Shown here piece by piece: positions 33,883-44,500 of a DNA stretch of 64,000 bases (its first letter is position 1; the number at the start of each line of letters is the position of its first letter). The notes below the pieces were generated by a model. It did not search any database. It worked only from the letters and a program-made list of their open reading frames with translations, and was not told the DNA's origin. The translations under genes were made by a program, and so were the position numbers. The stretch is from Larus michahellis. Lineage: Eukaryota; Chordata; Aves; Charadriiformes; Laridae. The DNA lies in contig NC_133910.1 of assembly GCF_964199755.1 (NCBI RefSeq), positions 10,238,711-10,302,710 on the forward strand. Reading direction: 5' to 3'.

Positions 33883-34590
33883 CAAGGGGCTACCATGGAT
33901 GGGCTGTTCTGGAGGGGCTGTTCTGGAGGGGCCACCATGGAGGGGTTGCCATAGAGGGGCTACTGAGGAGGGGCTACCGTGGAGGGTCTGCCATGAAGGG
34001 GGCTGCCATGGAGGGGCTTTCACAGAGGGGCTACCATGGAGGGGGCTACCATGGAGGGGCTGTTATGGAGGGGGCTGCCATGGAGGGGCTTTCACAGAAG
34101 TTCTGCCATGGAGGGTCTGCCATGGAGGGGGCTACCATGGAGGGGCTGTTATGGAGGGAGCTGCTGTAGAAGGGCTACTGTGGAGGTGCTACCGTGGAGG
34201 GTCTGCCATGGAGGGGGCTGCCATGGAGGGGCTTTCACAGAGGGGCTACCATGGAGGGTCTGCCATGGAGGGGGCTACCATGGAGGGGCTGCCATGGAGG
34301 GGCTACCATGGAGGGGCTGTATGGAGGGGGCTGCCATGGAGGGGCTACTGTGGAGGGTCTGCCATGGAGGGGCCACCATGGAGAGGCTGCCGTGGAGGAG
34401 CTGTTATGGAGGGAGCTGCCATGGAGGGGCTTTCATGGAGGGGCTGTTATGGAGGGGCTGCCATGGAGGGGTCACCATGGAGGGGTCACCATGGAGGGGT
34501 TACTATGGAGTGGCTACCATGGAGGGGCTACTGTGGAGGTGCGACCATGGAGGGGCCACCATGGAGGGGCTGCCATGGAGGGGTTGCCTC
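33883..34590. repeat. 15-bp minisatellite (about 47 units)
   Basis: Tandem units of about 15 bp with consensus GGGGCTGCCATGGAG and variants (CTACCATGGAG, CTGTTATGGAG, CTTTCACAGAG), with occasional 16-bp units. Blocks such as the CTGCCATGGAG-CTTTCACAGAG-CTACCATGGAG series recur, suggesting higher-order duplication. All three forward frames stay open through the array because the unit lacks stops. The resulting Trp/Arg/Gly-rich pentapeptide ORFs are not evidence of a gene. Confidence 0.92.
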
Positions 34591-34713
34591 CAAGTATTCC
34601 CTGGTGCGCTGCAGCCGTGCTGGGATGCACTCCAAGCCCCCCCGCAAGGCGGAGCAGCGGTTCTGCTCTGGTCCCCCATGTGCACATCCCTGGGCAGGGG
34701 ACAGCGAGGACCT

Positions 34714-34811
34714 CGGCAGCACCGGTTCCCGCAGCCTCGCCGGCTCCTCCGCCGGCACCGGTACCGGTGCCGGCGGAGGAGCCGGCGAGGCTGCGGGAAC
34801 CGGTGCTGCCG
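34714..34811. repeat. 98-bp perfect palindrome without spacer
   Basis: Left arm 34714-34762 is the exact reverse complement of right arm 34763-34811 (49 bp each), centred on GGTACC. It is about 75% GC and begins about 120 bp after the minisatellite. I checked it base by base; pairing breaks at 34713/34812. It could form a cruciform or hairpin, or be a fold-back assembly artefact. Confidence 0.95.
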
Positions 34812-37279
34812 GCCTCGTCCTCCCGTAGGGAGGCAGCAAAACACCGTCTATGGCAGCGCGGCACCGGCCGGGGCTGCGGGAGGCACAAAGCACCGCAGGT
34901 CCTGGACCCCTTTCCTCCGGTTTTGGGGTGATCCTGCCTCCGGGAGCCGCAATGCCACCGGGACGCAAGAGCCTGTGGCAGGTCGGCACCCATCCCCGTC
35001 TTCCCAGGGGTGCTGGAGTTGCGGGGACACTCCGTGCCCTGGCCCCGCAGCCATGGGGTGGATGGTGAAGCGGCAGCGCAGGGTCCCCACCCCGGGCAAG
35101 CGAAAGCCCGTGTGGTTAGGGATGGAGCCTCCCCGAGCCCCGCGCAGGGAGCGGAGATGTGGGGTGTCCCCATTGCCCCCCCCACAGTCCAGTGCTACGG
35201 GGGGGTGGCCATGCCTGGGAAGAGCGTGTTCCCCTGATCCCAGGGAATTTGCACGGCCCAGGGAGCATCCCCTGGCTTGATCCATTCTTGCACATCCCCT
35301 GAAAGGCTTCTTGGTTGGGATGTGGCTCAGTGGGTGGACCCTCATCTGTGGGTAGTGGGGGTCTGGGCAGAGAACGGAGAAGCCAAACCCCCCCATTTTT
35401 CTACCGTAAGATTAAGAGACAACTGGTGCCGAGTCCCCTGTGATGAAGGTCCCCAACAGCCACAGGCACTTCAATCCAGCACAATGGCACAGCAGATGCT
35501 GGTGGCTGGAGACACCGCACGGGACAGCAGTCTGGTCTGGTCCACCCCACACTGGGCTCAGAGGGGCTGTGGGGGGCACGGGGCCAAGCAGGGCAGCAGT
35601 GGGACAGCCCAGGGAGCAAAGCTGTCCCCAGTGGCCGAGCAGGGCTGGTGGCCCCTTCCTCAGTTCCCCTGGGCACGGCGGCAGAGGACCCAGCGTTTCC
35701 TCCAGCACAGGGAGCCGACAGACGCTGTTTGGGGGGCTACAAATCAGAGCTGAAAAGCTGGGGCTGGACAGGCTGTCTGGGAACTGGTAACCTGAGCCCC
35801 AGGAAAGGAGGACTCAGGAAAGCGCTTTCAGCAATCATATTCATCATCTTCAGCTCAGACTCATTAGGCTCGCAGAGCCCAGCCCCGCCACCGCCAACGC
35901 CTCCCGCACGCAGATAGAGCCGCTGGCTCAGACAAATAAATGCTTCCAGCTTCCCGGTGGATGCAGCAGGTCAGGGAGCATCTGATGCCAATTACCCGTG
36001 GTGTAGGGTTCCCCGGCCACGCTCGCCAGCTCCGCGCAGTGAGGCGGCTCCCGCGCTCCCGCACCCCGGCCGTGGGAGTGTTTGGCCCTACACATCCCCT
36101 CCGATTTGGGGTGGCCCCATGGGTCACCCTCTGCTCCCTGTGCCAGGAGCCATGGCGGCAGCCAAAGGGAACAGTTTTAGTCTGTTAGAAGAGCAGCCCT
36201 GTGCCAGCCGTGTTTTGAGCTCCTTCATCCTGGGGTCAGGGACCAGCTCCAAGCTTGCGCACCTGAGCATTTCAGGGGATGCTTGGAGGCCACCTCTCTG
36301 TGTGGCTGTCCCCAGCGTGGCTGTCTGTGCACAGCACTGGGCAGCAGCGTGTCACTGTCGGTGTTTAACTCCCACAGGTTGTTTCCTCCCAGGCTGTGCC
36401 CATCACACGTGCTCACAGCACAGTGTGGCAGGGACCGCTCCTCCCAGCTCCCCGGGTACGGGGCGGTGGGCGAGGAGCTGCCCCAGTTGGCGCAGCAGGT
36501 TTGGAGACGTCTGGGTGGGAAGCATGTCAGGGCTGCATATCACCGTGTGACACCGCGCGGCTGCCCTGCGCTCCGCTGTGCCCATCACACACGGGTCCCA
36601 GTGATGCGACTGCCCAGGGACATCCCTGGGGTGGCACATCCCCATCTCGGAGTCTGAGTGGAGAGAAATCACGGGAGTCTCCATCGAGTTCAGGTCCAAA
36701 ATTACCATGGACCATGGAGACCCATGGATGGGGCTGGGAAGGGACCCCAGGGTCCGGGCACCCGTCCCGAGCAGTGATGGCAGCCAGCATAGTGTCCTGG
36801 TTTGAGGTAACACAGCCACACAGCCTTGCCAAGATGCGGTGAAATGGGCACAGGCGGCTCCGCTCACCCGGCAGCTCTTCGGGGCAGCTGCACGTTTCCA
36901 CTTCTCCAGGCTCAGGCTGGCCTGGATGTCCTTAATTGCCCAAAGGTCGTCGTCCCCAAGCCCAGGGCCACGTGTCGGAGGGACCCTGGGCAGGAACCTG
37001 ACACGGACGCGAGTCATTCGGGATCAACGCTGGGGGCCAGGAAATTGCAACGGACACGAACCTAAATACGCCGCGCGTCTCCCCAGGTAATCAGGGGCCG
37101 GGCCAGATTCCGGCTGACAGCTTAAATGCCTTAATTCCTCGGCCGCTGTGGTTCGAGGGGGTCCCATGTGCCGTGGGCTTCTCCCAAACGGTCGCTGAGC
37201 TGGAGATTTGTCTGTAATTGGAGGCATGTTGCATTCCCCTGAAAGTAGCCAGGTCCCGCTGGAGGGGGGCTGCGGGAAG
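34812..37279. other. Intergenic sequence, mostly unassigned
   Basis: GC-rich, with no recognised gene. A less GC-rich patch at about 35815-36000 (ATTCATCATC, GACAAATAAATGC, GATGCCAATTA) resembles a conserved noncoding element. TGTGCCCATCACAC occurs twice, about 180 bp apart, near 36.4 and 36.6 kb. Confidence 0.45.
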
Positions 37280-37760
37280 GCAGCAATTTCCCTTATGGAA
37301 TTATTTACCTGATTAGAGAGTTTATTTTATCAAAATTGCTTCAGAATGGGGCTGCTCGGTGTGTCCAGCACGGGGAGCTCCCCGGTGGGGCTGGCGGCCT
37401 GGAGACAGGTAATTTGTGTGGCTAATGGGACTAATCCACTAGGCAATTACACCAATAGATTTCACGGCTGCAAAGTGCTCTGTTCCCATTAATTAAAAAT
37501 CTGTTAAGAAGATTAGCACGTAAAGGTATCAAAAGAAACCCAAGAGTTTCTTTCCCCACTGGCTCCCGAAGGCGAGTGTGGGAGTGCTGGATTGCTCACA
37601 TTAGCACAAAAATTATTCTTTTAAAGGTAAGGGCTTCGCATCCAAAGTAACCGCTGACAGCTTTCCCCGAATTCCCTACCAAGAGGTCCTTTATGTTTAA
37701 TTATAGTTTGTTTAAATTAGCCCTGATTGTTCGCATGGAGTGTTAGCTTAAATATATTTT
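37280..37760. promoter_or_regulatory. Candidate conserved noncoding element A (PTGS1-MRRF interval)
   Basis: An AT-rich island abruptly embedded in GC-rich DNA, without ORFs. It is rich in homeodomain-type cores: CTAATCC (37431-37437), CAATTAC near 37444-37450, TTAATTAA (37489-37496), AGATTAG and TTTAATTATAG. The pattern suggests a developmental enhancer; conservation was not tested. Confidence 0.4.
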
Positions 37761-37841
37761 GAACGTGCGGTTCCCGGTGCCCTTGTTGTGCGGTGCGGGG
37801 AGGGCGGCCTCGGCCGAGCCCCCGCCACTGGGATGGTGCTC

Positions 37842-37890
37842 GGGGACGCCCAGGAGGAGACGGGGACACCCAGGAGGAGACGGGGACCCG
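37842..37890. repeat. Short tandem duplication
   Basis: GACRCCCAGGAGGAGACGGG occurs twice in tandem (20-bp period) between the two AT-rich islands. Confidence 0.7.
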
Positions 37891-38029
37891 GGGGGTGTCC
37901 AAAGGCGGCATCCCCTGGTCGAGCCGCTCATGCCGGAGCAGGAGCCGATGTCGCTCCTGGCCTTTGTCCACAGCCAGACACCAAGCAAAACAAAAGCAAA
38001 TTCCCCGGCAGCCGAAGGTGCCATTTTTA

Positions 38030-38660
38030 CGGCTGGGCTGAACAAGGAAGTATTTTTTGATCTCTTAAAAATCCCGAATATTATCTGACAGTTTATCTTG
38101 TTTCTCCGCATCCGTGTCTTTGCAGCAACGCCAGCTCATTTACATGTGTATTGCGCCTGCCTCCACGGGTGCTGAGGTCAATTGAAACTCAAGAAAAGAG
38201 GAGAAATTTATGCAAAACTGTTGATTGCATTTGTATGTAATGAAATCATCCAATATTCATCTGACTATAGACTCTAATCTGAAAGGAGAAGTGAAGGACA
38301 TAAGAGTCACTGGAAAGCAATAATGAGCTTCTGTAGTGATTAAAAAAGCACTTGAGCTTTCTGAAAATCCAGCCAGAAATCGTGTCTAATCAACACGGAA
38401 TATAGGAGGCAGAGATTACATTGATACATTTTGCAAAGCTCACTGTTGAAAATGTATGCGAGCTGTAAACTCTGACATGCCATCCATGGTCTGTTTTATA
38501 CAAATCCGGGCGGCACACAATCAGCGCCCGGGCTCGTCCCTGGCACAAAGCAATCTTGGTGTCTCTGCTCGATGACTCACAAGGAGCGCAATCACATCTA
38601 TTTTGAAGAGCAATGTTGGTTTTTAACTATCTCGAGAGCTTCCAGCTTCCTTGGAGTTTT
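38030..38660. promoter_or_regulatory. Candidate conserved noncoding element B (PTGS1-MRRF interval)
   Basis: A second AT-rich, ORF-poor island with complex non-repetitive sequence (TGTAATGAAATCATCCAATA, CAATAATGAGC, GTGATTAAAAAAGC). It contrasts with the GC-rich flanks and resembles a vertebrate enhancer rather than decayed DNA. Inference only. Confidence 0.4.
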
Positions 38661-41004
38661 TCCTTCCTCTCGCTGCAGCGTCGCGTTTCCCGGCGGCCGC
38701 GGGGCTCAGCCGGGGCGGTGAGGGGGGCCGGTGCCCACCCTGGTCCCTGCCCCAACCCCCTCGATGCGGCCGCTCCGGTTCAGCGGCTCAGAGCAAACCG
38801 GGGTGTCCCGGGGGAGCCACACGTGGCCAGGAGGGTGCGGGTCTCTGCCGGGGGTGCGATGAGCAGGGACATGCGTGGGGGTACCACATGTGCCAGGAGC
38901 GCAACCCCCTCGGGGACCATCGACCCATGTCAGCGCTCGCCAGGTGGGAACCGATGGTGCTCCGAAGCCACGTGTGCTGTTGGCACAGGGCTCCTGGCGA
39001 GCGCAGCAGGGTGCGGAGAGCCCAGGGCACCGCCCGAGGGGGTCCAGCCACAGCCCACCCTCCTCCTGCCCTACACAAGCAAGTGGCATTTGCTGCCGAG
39101 GCCAAACCACTTGGTGGCCAAAGTGGCATCACCGACATCAGCTCCTCATCACACCCAGCCCGAGCATTTTCTGGACTACGGTCCCTTTCTCTCCTGGGTT
39201 ATTGGATGCAGCTGGAGCTCCTTCCCCACCGCCAACAGCATCAGCTGCAGCTTCTTATCAGCTCTGGGTGTGATCCAGGCTGGAGTCAAGTGAGAGGTTC
39301 CTGCTGATGCTGGTGGAGGGAGCCTTTGGAGCAGGCAGGCCTTGTGCTGCAGCTCCTGCTGTGGAGCACCAGGACAGCAGGCAATTTGTACAGAAAAAGG
39401 GAAAATGGGGCCAGCCCAGAGCCACCCCATGTGCTAGCCAGCCACGGTCACAGTAAGCGTGGTGAGTGTCTGTCCTCTCTTCTCCTGGGTGGTTTGTAGT
39501 GGCCCTCAGTGGGTGTCTGTGCTGTGGCCGTGGTGGTGGGGGGGTGGGGGTGGCTGGTAGCAGGGTGAGAGCAGGATCTGTGGGTGCCGTGGCTCCTCCT
39601 GGCTGATGCAGAGCGTGGTGGGTGAAGTGAGGACACAGGCAAATGGACTCCCCAAACCCTCCTCTGCCGTGGGACCATCAGCTGTGGTCACTTAGAGAAC
39701 AGGTCTCTGACTTGCTTTACTTAAATGCTATTTTTGCACCTGGCTTTGCCTCACCAGTGTGGCCAGCTCTGGACCTGCCCAGGACTCCCTCCTGTTGCCC
39801 CCCAAAAGGCACAGCCGTGCTGGGGACCCGCAGCTCCATCCCCAGCCTGGTGCTGGTGCAGTTTTACCATCAGGTTTTAATTCACGTGAGGTGGAATGTG
39901 ATGCCACAGGGTAAGGAATAGTAGTAGATACTTGGGAAATTCCCCCGTGCAATGACCCCCTGCAGCTCCGCTGCCTGCCCCCACCAGCCCAGCCCTCCAT
40001 CGTCCCACGGCCAGTGCCTCAGAGACTGGGAAGAGGCCGAAGGAGCCCCCGTGGGCAGCGCCAGCCCCGCCGGAGCCTGAACGAGCAGCAGCTTCTTCAC
40101 CTGCCCTGGCTTGGAGAAACGCCCAGCTCAGCAGCCGCCGCTCCGGCCAGGTACCAGGGAAACCCTTCAAGGCCAGGCTGCTGCTGGGATGCTGAGGCTG
40201 CAACAACAGCAAAAAAAAAAAAAGCCCAGTTGATAAATGTCAAAAGAAATACAGTAATCAGCTGAAAGCAATTTACCGAGCCATGTAACCGCCCTGGGCT
40301 CGCCATTTTCCTTTATTCATTTATCATGGTAAGCGCTTTGGCCAAAATACACAAAGCAGAGAAATTGTTGACATGTGGGGCCCTAGCAGAGCAAATCCTT
40401 CATCCTCCTCCCCCTCCCCACTGCACACAAACTCGCTTTTGGGGAGTTGTTTATTTAAGGACTGCAGAGCACTTGGTGCTCTCTGAACCCAGATGCCTTG
40501 GGAGGGGGCTGTGCTGCTGGCCACCACCTTCCCTCCTCTTGCCACCGCCCGAGGCTGCGGGGAGGCCGTTTGCTGCCATTGGGAAGTACCTGCTGGCAGT
40601 GAGGAGCTGGGCTGTGTGATGTGCTCAGGACTGCGTTCTGCTTCTGCCTCCTCCACCCCCTAAAATGTGGTACTGGCGGCTCGCGCGGGTGTGCTGTAAC
40701 TGGTCAGGGAGGGCAGATGCTGGTTTCGGAAAGTTTTCGTGTTGGCTTTTTGTTTTCTCAGTCCTAGCTAAAACAGCCATGCTGACTGCACTGGTTTCAG
40801 TTCTCTGTCCACGAAGCTGAGGGAACCACAAAGCCCCTTTCCCCTGCCCACGCTGCACCGGGCAGTGTTGAGCTCCCTTGCGCCTTCCCGGTGGCCAGGC
40901 TGCAGGTGACTCTGCTGGCCACGGCAATGGGCAAACACTTCTTTTGGCACACGAGAACCCAAGGGGACGCACCAATGAGGAACTGGCTGGCCCAAAGTTG
41001 CTCC
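38661..41004. other. Intergenic sequence upstream of PTGS1 and downstream of MRRF, nothing recognised
   Basis: GC-rich with short ORFs only. It contains a G-rich stretch at about 39525-39560 with quadruplex potential and an A-run at about 40210-40221. Confidence 0.5.
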
Positions 41005-41459
41005 TCCACATCTCATTTTGACTTTATTGTAAGTAAAAATAAATGCTGATGTTCACAGGAGGATAGCGCAGGTTTCCCTTGCGCGTGGTCCTCGCTCCTG
41101 CCAGGCTGCGAGGTGCTGGGATGCCAACGGGCTGGGGTGCAAGGCCAGCAGGGCAGTCGTCCCTCCTCTGCCTCAGCTTCTGTGTGGGAGCCCTTCCAGC
41201 AGCCTCCAGTCCTCCCTCCTGCTGTTTTATTTTTAATCTTCATTCACCCACCTGTATGAAGAACAGCGAGGAGAGTTCCCCCTCCCTCCAGCACAATCCA
41301 AGGTGGGGAATCGGAGCAGCCGAAGCACAGGGCTGCTCCGGATGCCTGGCAGAGCTGCCCCTGCCTGTCGCTCGAGGCTGCTGGCTCTGGACAGGGATGA
41401 CCGGGGTGCATGGCAGTTCGTTCTTGCTCGAGGGGGGAGTGTGTCCATTGGGACTGCGC
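41005..41459 (-). other. MRRF: MRRF 3' UTR
   Basis: Sequence after the MRRF stop to a minus-strand AATAAA at 41023-41028. A second possible signal lies at about 41225-41231. Confidence 0.55.
41023..41028 (-). terminator. MRRF poly(A) signal
   Basis: TTTATT on the plus strand, about 430 nt past the MRRF stop. Confidence 0.5.
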
Positions 41460-41537
41460 TTATCCAAGCAGCTCCTTGGTCTTTGCTGCCAGCAGTTTGT
41501 CCATCTCCGCTGCAGCGCTGTCTGCCATTTGCTGGAT
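41460..41537 (-). CDS. MRRF: MRRF coding exon 6 (terminal)
   Basis: Acceptor TGTTGCCACAG. Encodes IQQMADSAAAEMDKLLAAKT and KELLG, then TAA. Matches the human end ELLG. Confidence 0.95.
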   Translation of the reverse strand: MQQMADSAAAEMDKLLAAKTKELLG

Positions 41538-44500
41538 CTGTGGCAACACAGTACAAGTCTGAGTCGCGTGCTAGGTGATGCCAGAGTTTAAAGGGAAAGG
41601 AGTGACTGGATCACATCCTGCAACAAAGCCTGAGGTCTTAATAAAACCCAAAATAGTGCTGGGGCAATAACTGGCTCTTCCTGGGGGCTCCCACCAGCCC
41701 CCAGTGATTCTGTGCCAGCGTCGCATCTGTACAGCGAGAACAGGGACTGGTCAAAGGCTCTGAAAAGAGACGCACAACGCAAACGCTTGGCTGAGCTTCA
41801 CAGGTGACTTGGTCAGGTCCTTATTTAACAGAGCGACTTCAGGGGAAGGCAGAGTTGGAGACCTGCTGGTGTTGGCACCAGAGAAGACAGAGCTCATCTC
41901 ATTACCTCCCGCAACCTTTCCACTATCAGAACAAACTAGGTAATAGCAGGAGTGCAGCCTTGATAGATGCTAAGAATTCGCACGTCAAGTAACAGGTCTG
42001 TTTATTTCTTGTAAAAAGAAATAAATGGTGATTGTTAAAGCCCTGCCAAGGAATCAGGTCTCCTGGTAACATGGGATGAACACAGAAAGCATGTAAATGG
42101 GACCAAAATGTGCATGCACTTATTTGAGTGAGACAGATAAAGGTTGAAGCATGTGGGGGGGGGGGGTATGCACTAATTTTACAGGACTGATTTAAGATAC
42201 CCTCGCTCCCAAGGTCCGAGGTATATAGCGATGACCTTTCCTCATGCTGAAAAAATTGTGTACAAGCGAAAATTAGACTTGAGACGCTACCTCTATAAAA
42301 TGCAGAAAACCATCTGTCTGCTCTGGGAGAACTGCTTCCCAACAGGATTCAGTTACAATAGCATGGCCATTTTTCCTGCTTGCACAAATGCTCTGTATAT
42401 CAATGTTTATTTTTGTGAGCACACAGAGAACTGTCCCGAAGCATTTGCAATGTATCTAACTTTAGCTGTTAATAAACAAACAGCTAAAAAGTAATGGCCT
42501 GCCTTCAGAGGCATCAATTCAGCGAAACACTTAGGCTTGTGCCTGAGTTTATGCCCAAGTAATTGACTTTAGTGACATCTGCTCTTAGGGAATTAGGCAT
42601 GTGCTTAAGTATTTTCCTGAATTGGAGCCAAAAACTCCTAACAGAGATAATCTTGCTAGCCTTTTCATTAATAACAAACTGGAGCCATCCTCATTAACAC
42701 CAGCTGTTTTGCAGTGGCCAGGCACTGTGTTAACGGTGGTGAAGCTATGGACGTGGGTCGTTTTGCTCCCCAAGCTCAGCTGGCTTCTGCAACAATCCTT
42801 CCTAGTATGAAAGCTTTCGGGAAACATTTTTTCTTTTTCCCCCGTGTCAGCTTACAATGGTTCATATCATAAATTTGCCTTTGAGATCGAAGCCCCAAAT
42901 CTCACAAAGAAATAGCAAATACAACAGCCGTTGCTGACTCAAAAAATTCAGCCGAGGGCTGCCCGTTCCCCAGCCGGGTTCTCAGTGCTGGGGATTTGCC
43001 AGCAAGGGCTGGCACAAACACACCACTGAGCTGTGAAACATCATGACATGGCAGAAGGACAAAAAAAATAATTACCTGCTTTTCTAGCAGCCAGATGGTG
43101 TCTTCAGACACTTTGCTCTTGAACTTCTTTACCTGGTTGACGCTTTTGCTTCGCACCTTTCTCAGGGCTTCTTTGGACTTGTTGGTGGACTGCTTGGCCA
43201 GCTTGGCCAGACTCTCCCTGTGCTCCCTCGTTACCCTGGCAGCGAGAGGAATGAGAAAACACAAAAAAAAACCCCAACAATGTCAGGCGTAGCACAGCCA
43301 GATTTATCTTCTGTGATGTAATTGGGGTAAAGGTGGCAATCCTCTCTGCTGCGGATCTCTCCAACTGGCCTAGACAGAGCTGCCGTGCAGCACCACGCCG
43401 GGCTGTGCAGGGACACCCAAAAGCCACGAGACAGCTAAGAGCGAGCTCGCCCCACGTGGAGGCCCTACGTCACAAGGGCAGAGGGACTCGAAGAGTTCAG
43501 GGCGTGTTTTTCCCCTGTTTTGGTCCACTTGGGCGCATCAGCCACCTCTGCGCAGCATGGCCAGGGCAGCACACCCCAGTGAAGCAAGTCTTGAGCCTGG
43601 AATGGAAAGTTCCCAGCACAGCCCTAAGCCGAGGGACTTGGACTGGATCTTGCTTGTTTTATAGTTGTCACTGCAGTGCCTGAAAGTCATGCTGAAATGT
43701 TCAGGCTTTCCTTTTTTCTGCTGCCAAAGCAGCTATGGGAAAGAGGGAAAATCCAGCTCCAGACCTGAGAGACGGAGCTGAAAAGTGTAATCCTGCAAAG
43801 CTGGGAGGAAACCTCCATCCCTTCCTGAAACTCGGTATCGTCTCCCTGCAACTGAAGAACCTGAATTATCTATCCGGAAGCTACAGAGCTTATGTTTTGC
43901 TCAAGCTTATTCCAGCTCATCACAACCAGGCCTTTTTCACCAAGATTATGTGAATGCCGAGTTTGACAGGAGGAAGATGCTAGACAGGTAACTCAGACCA
44001 GGAGAACTTCAGCTCTACCTTCCCCCAACATGGTGTCAATTACTGCTGTGGTACCACATGAAAATCCTCACCTTTCTATCCCAAACTAACAACTGCAGGT
44101 GATGAGGGAGTCTGAGCACCTGAATAAGGCACAGGAATGGCTGACGTGTCACCTCAGCTCTGGTCATGCTCCAGCACCTACAGCTGATCACTGTCAACAT
44201 CAACTGCTAGTGCTTAACAATAATATTTTAATTATTTTCATGGCTATTGAAGTTTACAGACTGCCTTGAGAATGAAAAAAAAACCAAAACCCCGTGTGCT
44301 CACAGAGACTCACGTGAAAGAGAGCGCCTGTCTGCTTGCAGAAGATATTGCAAAATAAACATTTCACAGGCGTATTTAGAAATTGGCTGCAACAGCCTGG
44401 GTCACCGAAACACTGAGGCCAAGGCTCTTCCTGCAGAGAGCTCAGGAAACGTGGGGCGAGGGCTCCCAGGGCAGCATGGGTGCGTTACGGGGAGGCTGTT

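Noticed and set aside
33269-34828. 519-codon ORF with Trp/Arg/Gly pentapeptide repeats
   Set aside because: Product of the 15-bp minisatellite; the other two forward frames (e.g. 34036-35280 and 34194-34931) are equally open, so openness carries no coding signal.
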